Assembly (NCBI GenBank): GCA_030605475.1
Contig: JAUWIG010000030.1
Location: forward strand, 1-34,989
Origin: Planctomycetota bacterium
Lineage (GTDB): Bacteria; Planctomycetota; Phycisphaerae; Sedimentisphaerales; Anaerobacaceae
Direction of reading: 5' to 3'
Length of the DNA stretch: 34,989 nt
The notes under the pieces were generated by a model. The model saw only the letters and a program-made list of their open reading frames with translations, had not been told where the DNA came from and ran no database searches. A program made the translations under genes and the position numbers. Shown here in pieces: positions 7,727 to 16,645 of this stretch (positions are counted from its first letter, which is position 1; every line of letters begins with the position of its first letter).

Positions 7727-9031
7727 CTATTGTTGTGCATTTTCTGCAATCAATTCAATTTCTTCCTGTATTACACGCCTGCATATCCATTGAAGACGAT
7801 TAAATAATTCTCGCTCTCTAAATGTTAACCTACTTTTTCCTCTGTGAATTATTTTTGACCTTATATCGTAAATTTCTTTGAAGTCTCCCAGGATTCTTTC
7901 GTGTTGAGTGTGATTCTTCCCTATAAGGTATGCACAACGATTACGTAACAACTCACCTAGCCCCATCACATCTGAAGCTGCTTTATCACCAAGCAAAATC
8001 TCAAGTGCAACCATAGTTTGCACAAATGATAATAGTTCATTCCTGCCCAAATAACTGTCAAAAAACCACTGACCGGCAAGTATAAGTTTCTCAGTCTCAG
8101 TCTGGTCTTTATTTCTGAATACCTTCTTTAGTTTTGATAAGCATGTTAGCATCCATAACTTTTTCTTCGGATCATTGTCTAGCTTTCCGTCCAAGTCATG
8201 AAACACAAGATCGCTTATCGTGCTAGATAGATTCTCTGTGAGTTCTTCCGTTTCATCAATAATCCACTTTCCCTCTATATTTCGATGAATAATGAATCGC
8301 ATTTTCGGAGAAGCAATTTGATAAGAATACTCTACTTTTAAGAGCCGTATAGCAATCGACAAACCACAGAATGCTTTAAATGTAGAAATTACATCTTCAG
8401 TTGTTTGTGTTGATACATATTTACCAACGAAACCGCTTGTAGATATCTGCAGGTAAACAGATTCTCTATCCCACTCTTTAGGATCAAAAAATGGCAAGTA
8501 AATCCCCCCAAATAAATATCTATCTCTACCTCCTATTCCCGACTGAAGCGGATATTCTTCAAAAAACTTATCATCGGGTTTTACCAAACTCATGGTTTCT
8601 GATATTTCAAAACGATTCGTTGATTCAGGAAATATTGCGGATAGGAATGATTTGAATTTAATACTAAACTTGTACAACCAAGGCAAAGTATCAAACAATT
8701 CCACAAGCCTGTGGGCTGTTCCTGAAACATTAGAGTATTGTTCCAGTTCGACAAGTTTGCACACTGGTACAGCTGAGTCGTAGTCTTGCTGTTCTTGTAG
8801 CTCCTTTGAAAGATATCCGAATAGGAAATCGTAAAATGGGCGCTCACCAATAAAAGATTCAAGTTTTTCTATAGAAGACCCATGTTTTGGTAACGGCTCA
8901 CCAGCAATAAGAAAACCGACTGTTGATTTCATGTCAAGAAAAGATTTATTTGTTACATCAATAGTACCTAGTTGCTCTTCCAGCTTTTTCTTCAACCTAG
9001 TCTTGCAATCTGGATGTAGACATAGAGCCAT
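7727..9031 (-). CDS. Apea-like HEPN domain protein (putative RNase)
   Basis: The 434-residue protein has a C-terminal helical domain with 'MGLGELLRNRCAYLIG' followed by 'YDIRSKIIHRGKSRL'. The RSKIIH (Arg391 to His396) is the RX4H signature of HEPN ribonucleases, and the surrounding pattern fits the Apea-like HEPN family found in defence and stress loci. The N-terminal ~280 residues are unrecognised; a short CLHPDC (Cys4, Cys9) opens the protein. HEPN domains with this motif generally cleave RNA, so an abortive-infection role is plausible but unproven. Neighbours are brnTA and an unrecognised helical protein, all inserted between xseA and xseB. The segment is visibly more AT-rich than the flanks. 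Confidence 0.75.
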   Translation of the reverse strand: MALCLHPDCKTRLKKKLEEQLGTIDVTNKSFLDMKSTVGFLIAGEPLPKHGSSIEKLESFIGERPFYDFLFGYLSKELQEQQDYDSAVPVCKLVELEQYSNVSGTAHRLVELFDTLPWLYKFSIKFKSFLSAIFPESTNRFEISETMSLVKPDDKFFEEYPLQSGIGGRDRYLFGGIYLPFFDPKEWDRESVYLQISTSGFVGKYVSTQTTEDVISTFKAFCGLSIAIRLLKVEYSYQIASPKMRFIIHRNIEGKWIIDETEELTENLSSTISDLVFHDLDGKLDNDPKKKLWMLTCLSKLKKVFRNKDQTETEKLILAGQWFFDSYLGRNELLSFVQTMVALEILLGDKAASDVMGLGELLRNRCAYLIGKNHTQHERILGDFKEIYDIRSKIIHRGKSRLTFRERELFNRLQWICRRVIQEEIELIAENAQQ

Positions 9032-9051
9032 ATTCTTAGTTTACGCCCAAC

Positions 9052-9067
9052 ATAATAATATACAACA
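9052..9067 (-). promoter_or_regulatory. 16-bp shared upstream element, copy 2
   Basis: Identical to 7567-7582 and placed 20 bases before the ATG of the HEPN gene. Perfect identity in otherwise unrelated upstream DNA suggests co-regulation. Confidence 0.5.
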
Positions 9068-9118
9068 CTTCTTCGATTTTATCTCGCGGCTGTTTTCCTC
9101 AAAGCATTTAACTGGATT

Positions 9119-10537
9119 TTACTTTTTCGTTACCTTACTTTCAATCAGTTTTTCGTCTGCGAGTTCCGTTGTTAGCAAATCTCCGATTTCAATATCGTCC
9201 AGTTTCGCAATCACCCTGCCTGTTTTTTGGTTGGTGGTAATACTATAACCGCGCTGCAGAACTGACTTCGGATTTAGCGGTGCCAGCCGACTGGCCTGGG
9301 CTGTAAGCAGCAACCGGCGTCCGTTGATGATTGCCTTGAGCGCTGTGTTTGTCCTATTCTCCACACCCGTAAGGTGTATCTGCCTGTCGTTAAGAATCGC
9401 ACGTACTCCCACATCCGCCCGGTTCCTCAAATCATTCAAATCAACTGTTTTCTTTCCCAGGAGCCGGTGCGGCTCAATTTCAAGAACCCGTTCGTAAAAA
9501 AGCTGTAATCTTTCACGAAGCTGGGCCAAAAAGCTCTTCGAGCAATCCTGCAATCTTATCGTTATTTGGTCAAGCTGTTGTTCGGCGTAACGGATAGGCA
9601 AAAGCGGACTCCTGAATACCGCACTTGCCAGAAGCGTCTTCAAATTCTGCTGTGCCAGTTTCAGCACCGCCTTGAGATTAGCCGTTAATCTGCTTTGCAT
9701 ACCCGCCAGTTGCATCAAAACTTCCTGCATATCCGGCACGGTAATCACACCCGCTTTTGTCGGCGTTGATGCCCTGGCATCGGCAACCAAATCTGCGATT
9801 GTGGTGTCAACCTCGTGGCCTACCGCACTTATGACAGGTATTTTGGAATCGAAAATTGCTCTGGCTAGGACTTCTTCATTGAAGGCCCACAAATCCTCCA
9901 GCGACCCTCCGCCTCTACCGACAATCAAAATATCAAGCCGAAGTTCTTTATTGCGTCTGTTTACATCTCTAAGAGCTGACGCAATTTCTTCTGCCGCGCC
10001 TTCTCCCTGGACCGGTACGGGATAGAGAAACAATTTGGCGCACGGCCAGCGGTTATGAATACTATCTTTTATATCGTGTACCGCCGCCCCCGATTCGCTG
10101 GTCAATATGCCGATTCGCTGTGGGTAGGCCGGCAGTGGTTTCTTATGTTCTTCTTTAAAAAGGCCTTCCTCTTTGAGTCTTCGCCTCATTTGCTCAAAGG
10201 CCAGCTGTAGCGCTCCCACACCAGCAGGGACAAGCTTATCGACCATAAACTGGTATCTGCCGTGCGGTGGGTAAACGTCGATATAGCCTGTGGCTAAAAC
10301 CGCTAACCCATCTTCCGGCTCGAATCTGACATTGTTGAACTTGCTTTTCCACATCACACACGGCAGTACGGCGTTCTCATCTTTAAGCGAAAAATAACAA
10401 TGCCCGCTTTGATGGTGACGCCAATCGCTTATCTGGCCTGTAATTGTCAATCGGCCGGGCAGATTATTTTCCAGAATCGCTTTGATTAGCGAATTAACCT
10501 GGCTGACCGTATATATTTTGGTTCTGTTCTTTTGCAT
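9119..10537 (-). CDS. xseA: Exodeoxyribonuclease VII large subunit
   Basis: The 472-residue product is the XseA catalytic subunit, which forms exonuclease VII with XseB and degrades single-stranded DNA in both directions. The N-terminal OB fold covers about residues 1-105 (YTVSQVN, GQISDWRHHQSGHCYFSLKD). The catalytic domain carries RIGILTSESGAAVHDI, ILIVGRGGGSLEDLWAFNEE and ISAVGHEVDTTIADLVAD, all diagnostic. The C-terminus is a long coiled coil with 'NPKSVLQRGYSI'. I prefer the ATG at 10537, which gives an N-terminus like that of E. coli XseA; upstream in-frame ATG (10573) and TTG (10576) are possible. A 63-bp remnant of its 5' end lies at 16430-16492. Confidence 0.95.
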   Translation of the reverse strand: MQKNRTKIYTVSQVNSLIKAILENNLPGRLTITGQISDWRHHQSGHCYFSLKDENAVLPCVMWKSKFNNVRFEPEDGLAVLATGYIDVYPPHGRYQFMVDKLVPAGVGALQLAFEQMRRRLKEEGLFKEEHKKPLPAYPQRIGILTSESGAAVHDIKDSIHNRWPCAKLFLYPVPVQGEGAAEEIASALRDVNRRNKELRLDILIVGRGGGSLEDLWAFNEEVLARAIFDSKIPVISAVGHEVDTTIADLVADARASTPTKAGVITVPDMQEVLMQLAGMQSRLTANLKAVLKLAQQNLKTLLASAVFRSPLLPIRYAEQQLDQITIRLQDCSKSFLAQLRERLQLFYERVLEIEPHRLLGKKTVDLNDLRNRADVGVRAILNDRQIHLTGVENRTNTALKAIINGRRLLLTAQASRLAPLNPKSVLQRGYSITTNQKTGRVIAKLDDIEIGDLLTTELADEKLIESKVTKK

Positions 10538-10607
10538 CCGGCTGGTAATTATAAGTGCAACGGCCCCCGTCATCAATTTCCAATTTGCACTCTATCGCCA
10601 CAAAAGA

Positions 10608-10643
10608 AAAAGCTGTGAGCGGCACAAACCACTCACAGCTTTT
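10608..10643 (-). terminator. Intrinsic terminator of the large C39-domain gene
   Basis: AAAAGCTGTGAG (10608-10619) pairs perfectly with CTCACAGCTTTT (10632-10643) around a 12-base loop. On the minus strand the stem is followed by TTTTTCTTTT. It starts 37 bases past the stop of the 1767-residue gene and lies just upstream of xseA, insulating the two. Confidence 0.85.
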
Positions 10644-10679
10644 CAATTCACATATCCAACCTGACCTTCAAAGAGACTC

Positions 10680-13600
10680 CTAATTTGTCCAGAAGTTGTA
10701 CTTGTCTGTGGCATCAAGAATACAATCCATGTTGTTGTCACAACACGGCACCAATGCCTCTCCCTGGTTGAAGTAGGCCCTGAGTATATTCAGGTCCGGA
10801 ACCGCAACGCGGAATATTAGGGTCTTGATGTGGTCAAAGTCCGCGCAAATGCCATTCGGGATAGTTGCCAACTGCAGGTCGGTTTTGTTGAACGCACTTC
10901 TCAACAGGTTCAGGTCAGGAACGGCCACCCAAAATATTAGGGTCTTGATGCCGTCCGCATCACCGCGGCACTGCCTCTTGTAGCACCAGCAATCGGGCTC
11001 GCCCCAACTGACCCAATCGTTGTACTCAGGAGCGGTTCTCTTAAGACACTTCGGCTCGGTGAACAGGACAAACGACATATCCTCACTATCCCCGTTCTGG
11101 TCATGAAGCTCCTCCCAAAGCCATTCATCGGGACCCGTAGGTGTTCCGGCAACAGCATCGTCGTTATACATATGTGGATGATTCGTCCAGCCCCAATCAT
11201 AGTTGGGCGCCGCCACATCGTAAACAGCCACTACGCTGAACCAGTAGATGTTGCTGGCCTCCTCTTGTAAGAACCACTCTTCCTGAGGCAGCCGCACCGA
11301 GTAACGGAAGACCGGCTCACGCGGCGGGCCGGGTACCTGCCACGGATGTTTGTCATAGCCGACCAGCACCTCGTCGTAATCATAGGCCTTGTACTCCCAT
11401 ATCTTATCGCCTGGATGGCTGTATGGGTAATTTGCGTCTGCCCCTGCCGGCACATCCGTCCAGATGTTCAACAGGAAGTGATCCGGCTTGACAGGCGGAG
11501 GCTGTGGGCCCTGGCATGCCTCGTAGGGATAGCCAATGTAGGAGCCCCACCACACAGTAGCCACAATAGGTGTTCTTCGCTCACAGTGCCAGTCGTCAGC
11601 TACGAGACGGATGATACCTCCTTCATCGGCTATAGATTGCTCGTCTTCGTAGTGCTCCCAGTGGCGTATGCTGTCAAAAGCCTGCTCCCACTTGATGTAG
11701 TTGGGCTCGGTGTCAAGTTCAAAGGCCACATCGTAGCTCTCAAAATATACAGGGTCTTCTATCGGCGTTACATCCACTGGGTCAAGTATCATACCCGGCT
11801 CAAGAATTGGGCAACTGAAGGTTACCGCATCGTCCATCCAGTGCCACGGGCGGGTCTTCCAACCCCATGGATAGTAAGGCATAGATTCCTGGGGGTAAAT
11901 GGCCGCGATGCTGAGCCAGAAGATATTATCCTCCGTCACATCATTATAATCATCCTGCCAGAAGTACTCGGTCGGGTCCAAATCAACATGATACTGGAAG
12001 CAGGTGTCCGGGAATAACTGCGGTAAGGGCGCAGGTCCACCATTGGGAATAGAGGGGAACCAGTCTCTACCAACATGTACCACTTCCACTCTGCTGGCGT
12101 CCACTTCAATCTCCCACAGCAGCTCTTCCGGGTAACTATACTCGGCGATGCCGACGGGGACATTGCTCCAGAACCCGATACGCCAGGCAACTACCCCAAC
12201 ATCATACCCGCCCAAATCCGGCGGCTCAGGCTCTTCCCAGCCGATATATGAACCCCACCAGTGAACTGAGCTTGCCGGCATGCTGCCCAGGCAGCGGTAA
12301 TCATCCGCCACTACCTGCCATCCGGCACCATATTCACAGCAGGGGTCGTCGGTGTAAGAGAGTTGGTCCCAGCCGCAATAAATGGGCGCCGGCGACGTTG
12401 GGTCAAGCTCGATAGGCGGCTGAGACCACTTCAGATGTGGTACCGGCGGCTTCGACTCTATATCGACACGAAGCAGGTAGTCTTCAGTCTCTCCGTCCTC
12501 GAAAATTCCTTCTCCATTCCAGTCCGTGGTGGCTACCGGCACTTCGGTGATAGAGAACCTTACCCAGACGTATCCGGGGTTGGGTCCGATTGTGAAAGAA
12601 GGCGGCCCAAGAGCGGAGAGCGGCCCCAGATATCCATTAAATACGGGGAAGTCAACCAGAACGTGCTCCGGAACTGCTCCAGAGGGACACATCGAGGAGC
12701 TGGACCACTGGCCGTCCTGGTTCCAATCCACGAGAACGTTTACGTACCCGTCGGTCATTGATGGCATAAAGTTGGTAACGTCAATGTCAATGTTAACGCC
12801 CCAGACCGCTGTCTGGCAAGTGTTCCCAAGCGATGTACCTGTAGAAGCGGGGCATGGAACCACTACCTCTGACCCCGCGGCTCCCTGGATGGTGTAGGGT
12901 TCGGGAATTATGAGCCCTGCATCACCGTCCATAAAGCATTCGTCATTGTCGTATGCGTTCGGGGTGAAGAGGGGACAGAGCCCCGCATTTCCCTCGTTCT
13001 CGAAATCGAATGTGGGTCCGAAATGTGCCCCGAAATTATTGTGTTGAATCCACCCTGCTATTACGACATTCATACAGGTTGGAAACGCTCCTGTTACACT
13101 CAGGGTCGGGTAGGCAGTAGCCCCCTCAGGTGCGTCGCCGAACTCGAGCTCCGGCTCGCTCGGCATGGAAATCAGCTCGAAACTCAGGTCCCAGCTATTA
13201 CCATCAAACTCGATAGGCTCGAAGTATTCCGCCGGGGCTGGTACCCCGGGTTCCGGACACTCCCATAAGCGGACGGCGTCATCCATAAAGAAGTGTGGGC
13301 GTGTCTCCCAGCCCCACGCGTAGTTTGGTTCGTTACCCTCGTAAAGGGCCAGTATGCCGAGCCAGTAAATTCCATCGTCGCCCGGCTGGAACCAGTAATC
13401 GCAGGGGTCGAGGAGTTCCTGATAGAACTCAAACTTCGCAACTTCTACTACACCAGAGCGTGGGTCATATTCCCAGCCATAGAAATTAACGTCATAGGTA
13501 TAGCAGTAGTTTTCCCAGATTATCTCATTGGGATGGCTGTATGGCTCCTCCTGAGTCGTAATCTCAAATGCCAGGTCGATGGATTCAAGCTCGAACTGAT

Positions 13601-15983
13601 GGCCAATTGGGTACCGCAGTTCGTACCAGTTGACGTAATCATCTGACCAAACCGCATCATCTTCGTAATGGCCGTCATAGTAATCACGCGTCTTCACTCC
13701 GAAGAACGTATCGACATCATTTGGGTGCGCCTCCACAACCAGCCAGTAAATGTTCGGGTCGTTGGGGTCGCCCTGCTGTATGAAGGTATCGCAGGGGTCG
13801 ATGTAAAAGTCGTACTTCCAGCAGATATTATCAGCAAAAGGTTCATAGACGCTCTCACAAGGCATATACCAGCCCTCACCCAAGTCGGTACCGGCAACGC
13901 TAACATCAAACTCGCCCGCCCAAAAGTTCCGCGACCACAGCAGTTCATCCGGTTCCGACCACCCAAAAGGCCCAACCGGGTTATTACTGTAAATACTCAG
14001 CGTGAAGTCCACTTCGTTCGCATCACCAAACGGCAGCTGGTCGTTGTACCACGAACCCCAGATATGGATGTCCGTAATCGGCCCGGTCTCCCAGCACGGG
14101 AAATCGTCCCCAACAACCTCACAATATGTTGCATCCACGTCCAACCCGGTATCGCTCAAATCCGGATTCTGAATCCACTTTGTCTCAGGCTCGCTGGCCG
14201 GGATATCATCCCAGATTGTCAGATAAAAGCCCTTCGGCAATCCATCCGGCAGCCAATCGTAGTACCAATTCTTAAACGAGCCCCACCAGCGAAGCGCCGT
14301 CAGGGGGTCATTTGTATCGCAGCGGAAGTCATCAAGTACCATTGGCGGGTACAAGTCGGTCGATTCCTCGTCCCAGCCGATATAAATGTTCGGTTCCTGC
14401 CATAGCACCGGCGGTTGAGACCATTTGATTTCCTCGTTAGGCTCTTCCACCTCGCCGGTGATAATCACAAACGACAGGTCTATAGAGTCGTGATAGAGGA
14501 TATGCTCCGGCGGGTACCTCAGTTCGTACCAGGTGCTGCCGTTATCGTTGGAGTCGACCGCATCGTCATTCCAGTGCTCGTCTGACGTTTTCCAGCCAAA
14601 CTCAGAATAAGGTTCAAGTTCTAACGTGACCCAGATATCGAGCCAGTAAATGACCGGGGCCGCGGCGTCGCCTTCCTGCATAAATGCATCACAGGGGTCG
14701 ATGGGAATTTCGTACTGCCACATCTCCCAATCGCACACCTCAATGGGCGGGTCGCCGCTCAGCGGGTCCCAGAACCATTCAGGTTCGTAATCGGAATAAA
14801 GTGTCTCGTTAAAGTCACCACCGAAGAAGTCTTTCTCCCATAACAGCTCATTCGGTTCTGACCAGCCCATAGGTCCATTCGGGTTGTCATTGTGGATGCT
14901 CAGGTGAATCTTTTTGATTTGGCCTTTGATGTCGTCTTTCCATGAGCCCCAGAAGATGACCTTTGTAATCGGACCGCTGGTTTCACACAGGAAGTCGTCA
15001 GCAAGGACACGAGGGATATCGTTTCCGTCACCTCGGTCACAGCGGATATCCATGCCGTTTGAGGTCATATCAGGCAATTGCTCCCACTTGGTACCGAGTT
15101 GTAGCAGCTCGAAGGACCATCCACCCCAGATACCCCAGTCATTGCCAACGCCCTGGAAGATTTCCCATCTTATACCGGGGGATGATGACCACGTATCGTA
15201 GCAACCGTATTCGTTAGTGCTGTCGTCATAGCCGATGACGGTTACAAAGTGGTCGCTGTCACCATTTCCATTGGTATCGACCAAAAAGACCATAGGCCGA
15301 TTGTTGTCGATTTCATTGGTCAGGACGGCCCAGGTCATTGCACCGGTTGACCATCGGTATTCTGTGTAACTTGGGGCGTAGGTGGCATTTTGCTGATTCA
15401 CATAGCCAACGAACGACGGCCCGACGTCACTGGACCAGCTCCAGCCGTAGTAATTGTGCCCCAAGGGGTGGGTGCTCTGCGAGGTTCTCATATAATCACC
15501 AATGCAGTCATCAGGGTGTGCCGGCCGGCCCTGCGTGATGTGGGCGTCGGTAAGGGGGACAGGGAAAGTGTCTTCCGGGCACGAATAGTCCTCGTAGTGT
15601 TGGCACGGGTCGGCAGGATTACCGGAAACTCCTCCAGAGGCCATCGCCTGGTTGGCGTCGTTGTTCTGTGTAGAGACATCGCCGGGCACGAGGTCATCAT
15701 AGCTCTGGCCGTCGTAATAGCCTACCACCATACCTACCGCCGTGGGCCCACAGCCATGCCTCCAGTTATAATCCGGTACCCCAGCTATAACTGTAGCTCC
15801 GAGTGGAGCAGGTATGAAGCCCCTTTCTGCATCTCTTTGTAAGACTGCATCCGGAGGTGTAGGCCCGGTCTTACTCTGTTGCGGTCCGTCGAGCGGGTCC
15901 TCTGCTATCACAGCAAGGCCGGTCAACACCAGCGCCGCAAGTGCTATAAACAACCATCCAAATCTTAGTTTTAATACTCTCAT
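10680..15983 (-). CDS. Giant secreted C39-peptidase-like protein with repeated beta domains, GEVED and dockerin-like tail
   Basis: The 1767-residue protein starts at the ATG at 15983, seven bases after a strong AGGAGG, and has a signal peptide (MRVLKLRFGW, then LFIALAALVLTGLAVIA). Residues about 65-300 form a C39-like papain-fold domain with RHGCGPT (Cys78), DSDHFVTVIGYDD (His245) and CYDTWSS (Asp263), so the catalytic triad looks intact. Several copies of a domain follow, recognised by '(A/G)DD(F/Y).C', 'WWGS(Y/F)', 'YWL' and 'GW(K/E)TR...DDAV'; I associate these with a planctomycete DUF (DUF7901-like). A GEVED-type domain (FGDAPEG...DGETEDYLL) lies at about residues 945-1173. The C-terminus (from about 1680) has two dockerin-like half-repeats with PDLNLLR and PDLNILR. 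It is probably cell-surface or complex-bound; the substrate is unknown. Confidence 0.85.
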   Translation of the reverse strand: MRVLKLRFGWLFIALAALVLTGLAVIAEDPLDGPQQSKTGPTPPDAVLQRDAERGFIPAPLGATVIAGVPDYNWRHGCGPTAVGMVVGYYDGQSYDDLVPGDVSTQNNDANQAMASGGVSGNPADPCQHYEDYSCPEDTFPVPLTDAHITQGRPAHPDDCIGDYMRTSQSTHPLGHNYYGWSWSSDVGPSFVGYVNQQNATYAPSYTEYRWSTGAMTWAVLTNEIDNNRPMVFLVDTNGNGDSDHFVTVIGYDDSTNEYGCYDTWSSSPGIRWEIFQGVGNDWGIWGGWSFELLQLGTKWEQLPDMTSNGMDIRCDRGDGNDIPRVLADDFLCETSGPITKVIFWGSWKDDIKGQIKKIHLSIHNDNPNGPMGWSEPNELLWEKDFFGGDFNETLYSDYEPEWFWDPLSGDPPIEVCDWEMWQYEIPIDPCDAFMQEGDAAAPVIYWLDIWVTLELEPYSEFGWKTSDEHWNDDAVDSNDNGSTWYELRYPPEHILYHDSIDLSFVIITGEVEEPNEEIKWSQPPVLWQEPNIYIGWDEESTDLYPPMVLDDFRCDTNDPLTALRWWGSFKNWYYDWLPDGLPKGFYLTIWDDIPASEPETKWIQNPDLSDTGLDVDATYCEVVGDDFPCWETGPITDIHIWGSWYNDQLPFGDANEVDFTLSIYSNNPVGPFGWSEPDELLWSRNFWAGEFDVSVAGTDLGEGWYMPCESVYEPFADNICWKYDFYIDPCDTFIQQGDPNDPNIYWLVVEAHPNDVDTFFGVKTRDYYDGHYEDDAVWSDDYVNWYELRYPIGHQFELESIDLAFEITTQEEPYSHPNEIIWENYCYTYDVNFYGWEYDPRSGVVEVAKFEFYQELLDPCDYWFQPGDDGIYWLGILALYEGNEPNYAWGWETRPHFFMDDAVRLWECPEPGVPAPAEYFEPIEFDGNSWDLSFELISMPSEPELEFGDAPEGATAYPTLSVTGAFPTCMNVVIAGWIQHNNFGAHFGPTFDFENEGNAGLCPLFTPNAYDNDECFMDGDAGLIIPEPYTIQGAAGSEVVVPCPASTGTSLGNTCQTAVWGVNIDIDVTNFMPSMTDGYVNVLVDWNQDGQWSSSSMCPSGAVPEHVLVDFPVFNGYLGPLSALGPPSFTIGPNPGYVWVRFSITEVPVATTDWNGEGIFEDGETEDYLLRVDIESKPPVPHLKWSQPPIELDPTSPAPIYCGWDQLSYTDDPCCEYGAGWQVVADDYRCLGSMPASSVHWWGSYIGWEEPEPPDLGGYDVGVVAWRIGFWSNVPVGIAEYSYPEELLWEIEVDASRVEVVHVGRDWFPSIPNGGPAPLPQLFPDTCFQYHVDLDPTEYFWQDDYNDVTEDNIFWLSIAAIYPQESMPYYPWGWKTRPWHWMDDAVTFSCPILEPGMILDPVDVTPIEDPVYFESYDVAFELDTEPNYIKWEQAFDSIRHWEHYEDEQSIADEGGIIRLVADDWHCERRTPIVATVWWGSYIGYPYEACQGPQPPPVKPDHFLLNIWTDVPAGADANYPYSHPGDKIWEYKAYDYDEVLVGYDKHPWQVPGPPREPVFRYSVRLPQEEWFLQEEASNIYWFSVVAVYDVAAPNYDWGWTNHPHMYNDDAVAGTPTGPDEWLWEELHDQNGDSEDMSFVLFTEPKCLKRTAPEYNDWVSWGEPDCWCYKRQCRGDADGIKTLIFWVAVPDLNLLRSAFNKTDLQLATIPNGICADFDHIKTLIFRVAVPDLNILRAYFNQGEALVPCCDNNMDCILDATDKYNFWTN
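13541..14195 (-). repeat. Complete repeat domain nested inside another repeat domain
   Basis: Within the giant secreted protein (about residues 597-813) a full repeat unit (from ETKWIQNPD to AFEITTQEEP) interrupts another unit between LTIWDDIPA and YSHPNEIIWENY. In the last, uninterrupted unit the same two parts are joined: LNIWTDVPAGADANYPYSHPGDKIWEY. Boundaries are approximate. Confidence 0.7.
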
Positions 15984-16048
15984 TTTAATTCCTCCTAAAA
16001 AGCAAAGTCTTTTTTGAAACAAAAATGTCTACCATTTATAACTTCTCC

Positions 16049-16067
16049 TGCGGCGACGACCGCCGCA
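16049..16067 (-). other. Hairpin in the leader of the giant secreted protein gene
   Basis: TGCGGCG (16049-16055) pairs perfectly with CGCCGCA (16061-16067) around a five-base loop, about 65 bases upstream of the ATG. The divergent gap 15984-16645 holds this hairpin, the xseA remnant and presumably two promoters, but I cannot place promoters with confidence. Confidence 0.4.
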
Positions 16068-16429
16068 AGTAATCCTTTCGCTGTTCACTTTGTGTGCGCA
16101 ACCAGCGCCAGGAATTCGGCTGCTTGAAGGGTGTCTGGGGATGCGGATAGAAGTACGTCTGTGCGATAGCGTGTCTTTTCCCGGGGGAAAGACTGAAATA
16201 AAAGGGAAAACATCCTCACTACTCCTCGCTAAAGACCCGGCAATCTAAAAGACCCAACAATTCGCTGTAGATACCTTGAAGCTACCAAGTTTTCAAATTG
16301 GAGTCAAGAAAATTATCGGACGATAAATGTAATAGCTATTATAAGTATTCTTTATAATGGAATAGACGTGTTATCGAAGGGCAAATGCGGTAAGTCCCTT
16401 TGTATCAGGCAGATATGCTTGCCCAGGTT

Positions 16430-16492
16430 GATTGTTTTCCAGAATCGCTTTGATTAGCAAATTAACCTGTCCTACCGTATATTTTGATTCTG
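16430..16492 (-). pseudogene. Remnant of the xseA 5' end
   Basis: These 63 bases align with 10462-10526 inside xseA, just after its start, with six mismatches and one two-base gap (for example 'ttttccagaatcgctttga' is shared exactly). The remnant has the same orientation as xseA and lies about 5.9 kb upstream of it, on the far side of the giant secreted protein gene. Similarity ends abruptly on both sides. It indicates a past duplication or an insertion that split an ancestral locus. Confidence 0.85.
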
Positions 16493-16645
16493 CTTAGCGT
16501 TTGCAGCCGTACTCAGCGTTGGCTTTTGCCCACTTGGATTTACATAACAAGGATAAAACCACCCTTCAGCCCGAATTTCCAATAATTTCCTTGATTTTTA
16601 GATTCTGGTATGATACATTACGGGGGTGAAAGGAGGGGGCCTCAA

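Noticed and set aside
16120-16260. Possible c-di-GMP or other riboswitch upstream of the giant secreted gene
   Set aside because: I could not match the conserved cores of any riboswitch class on either strand.
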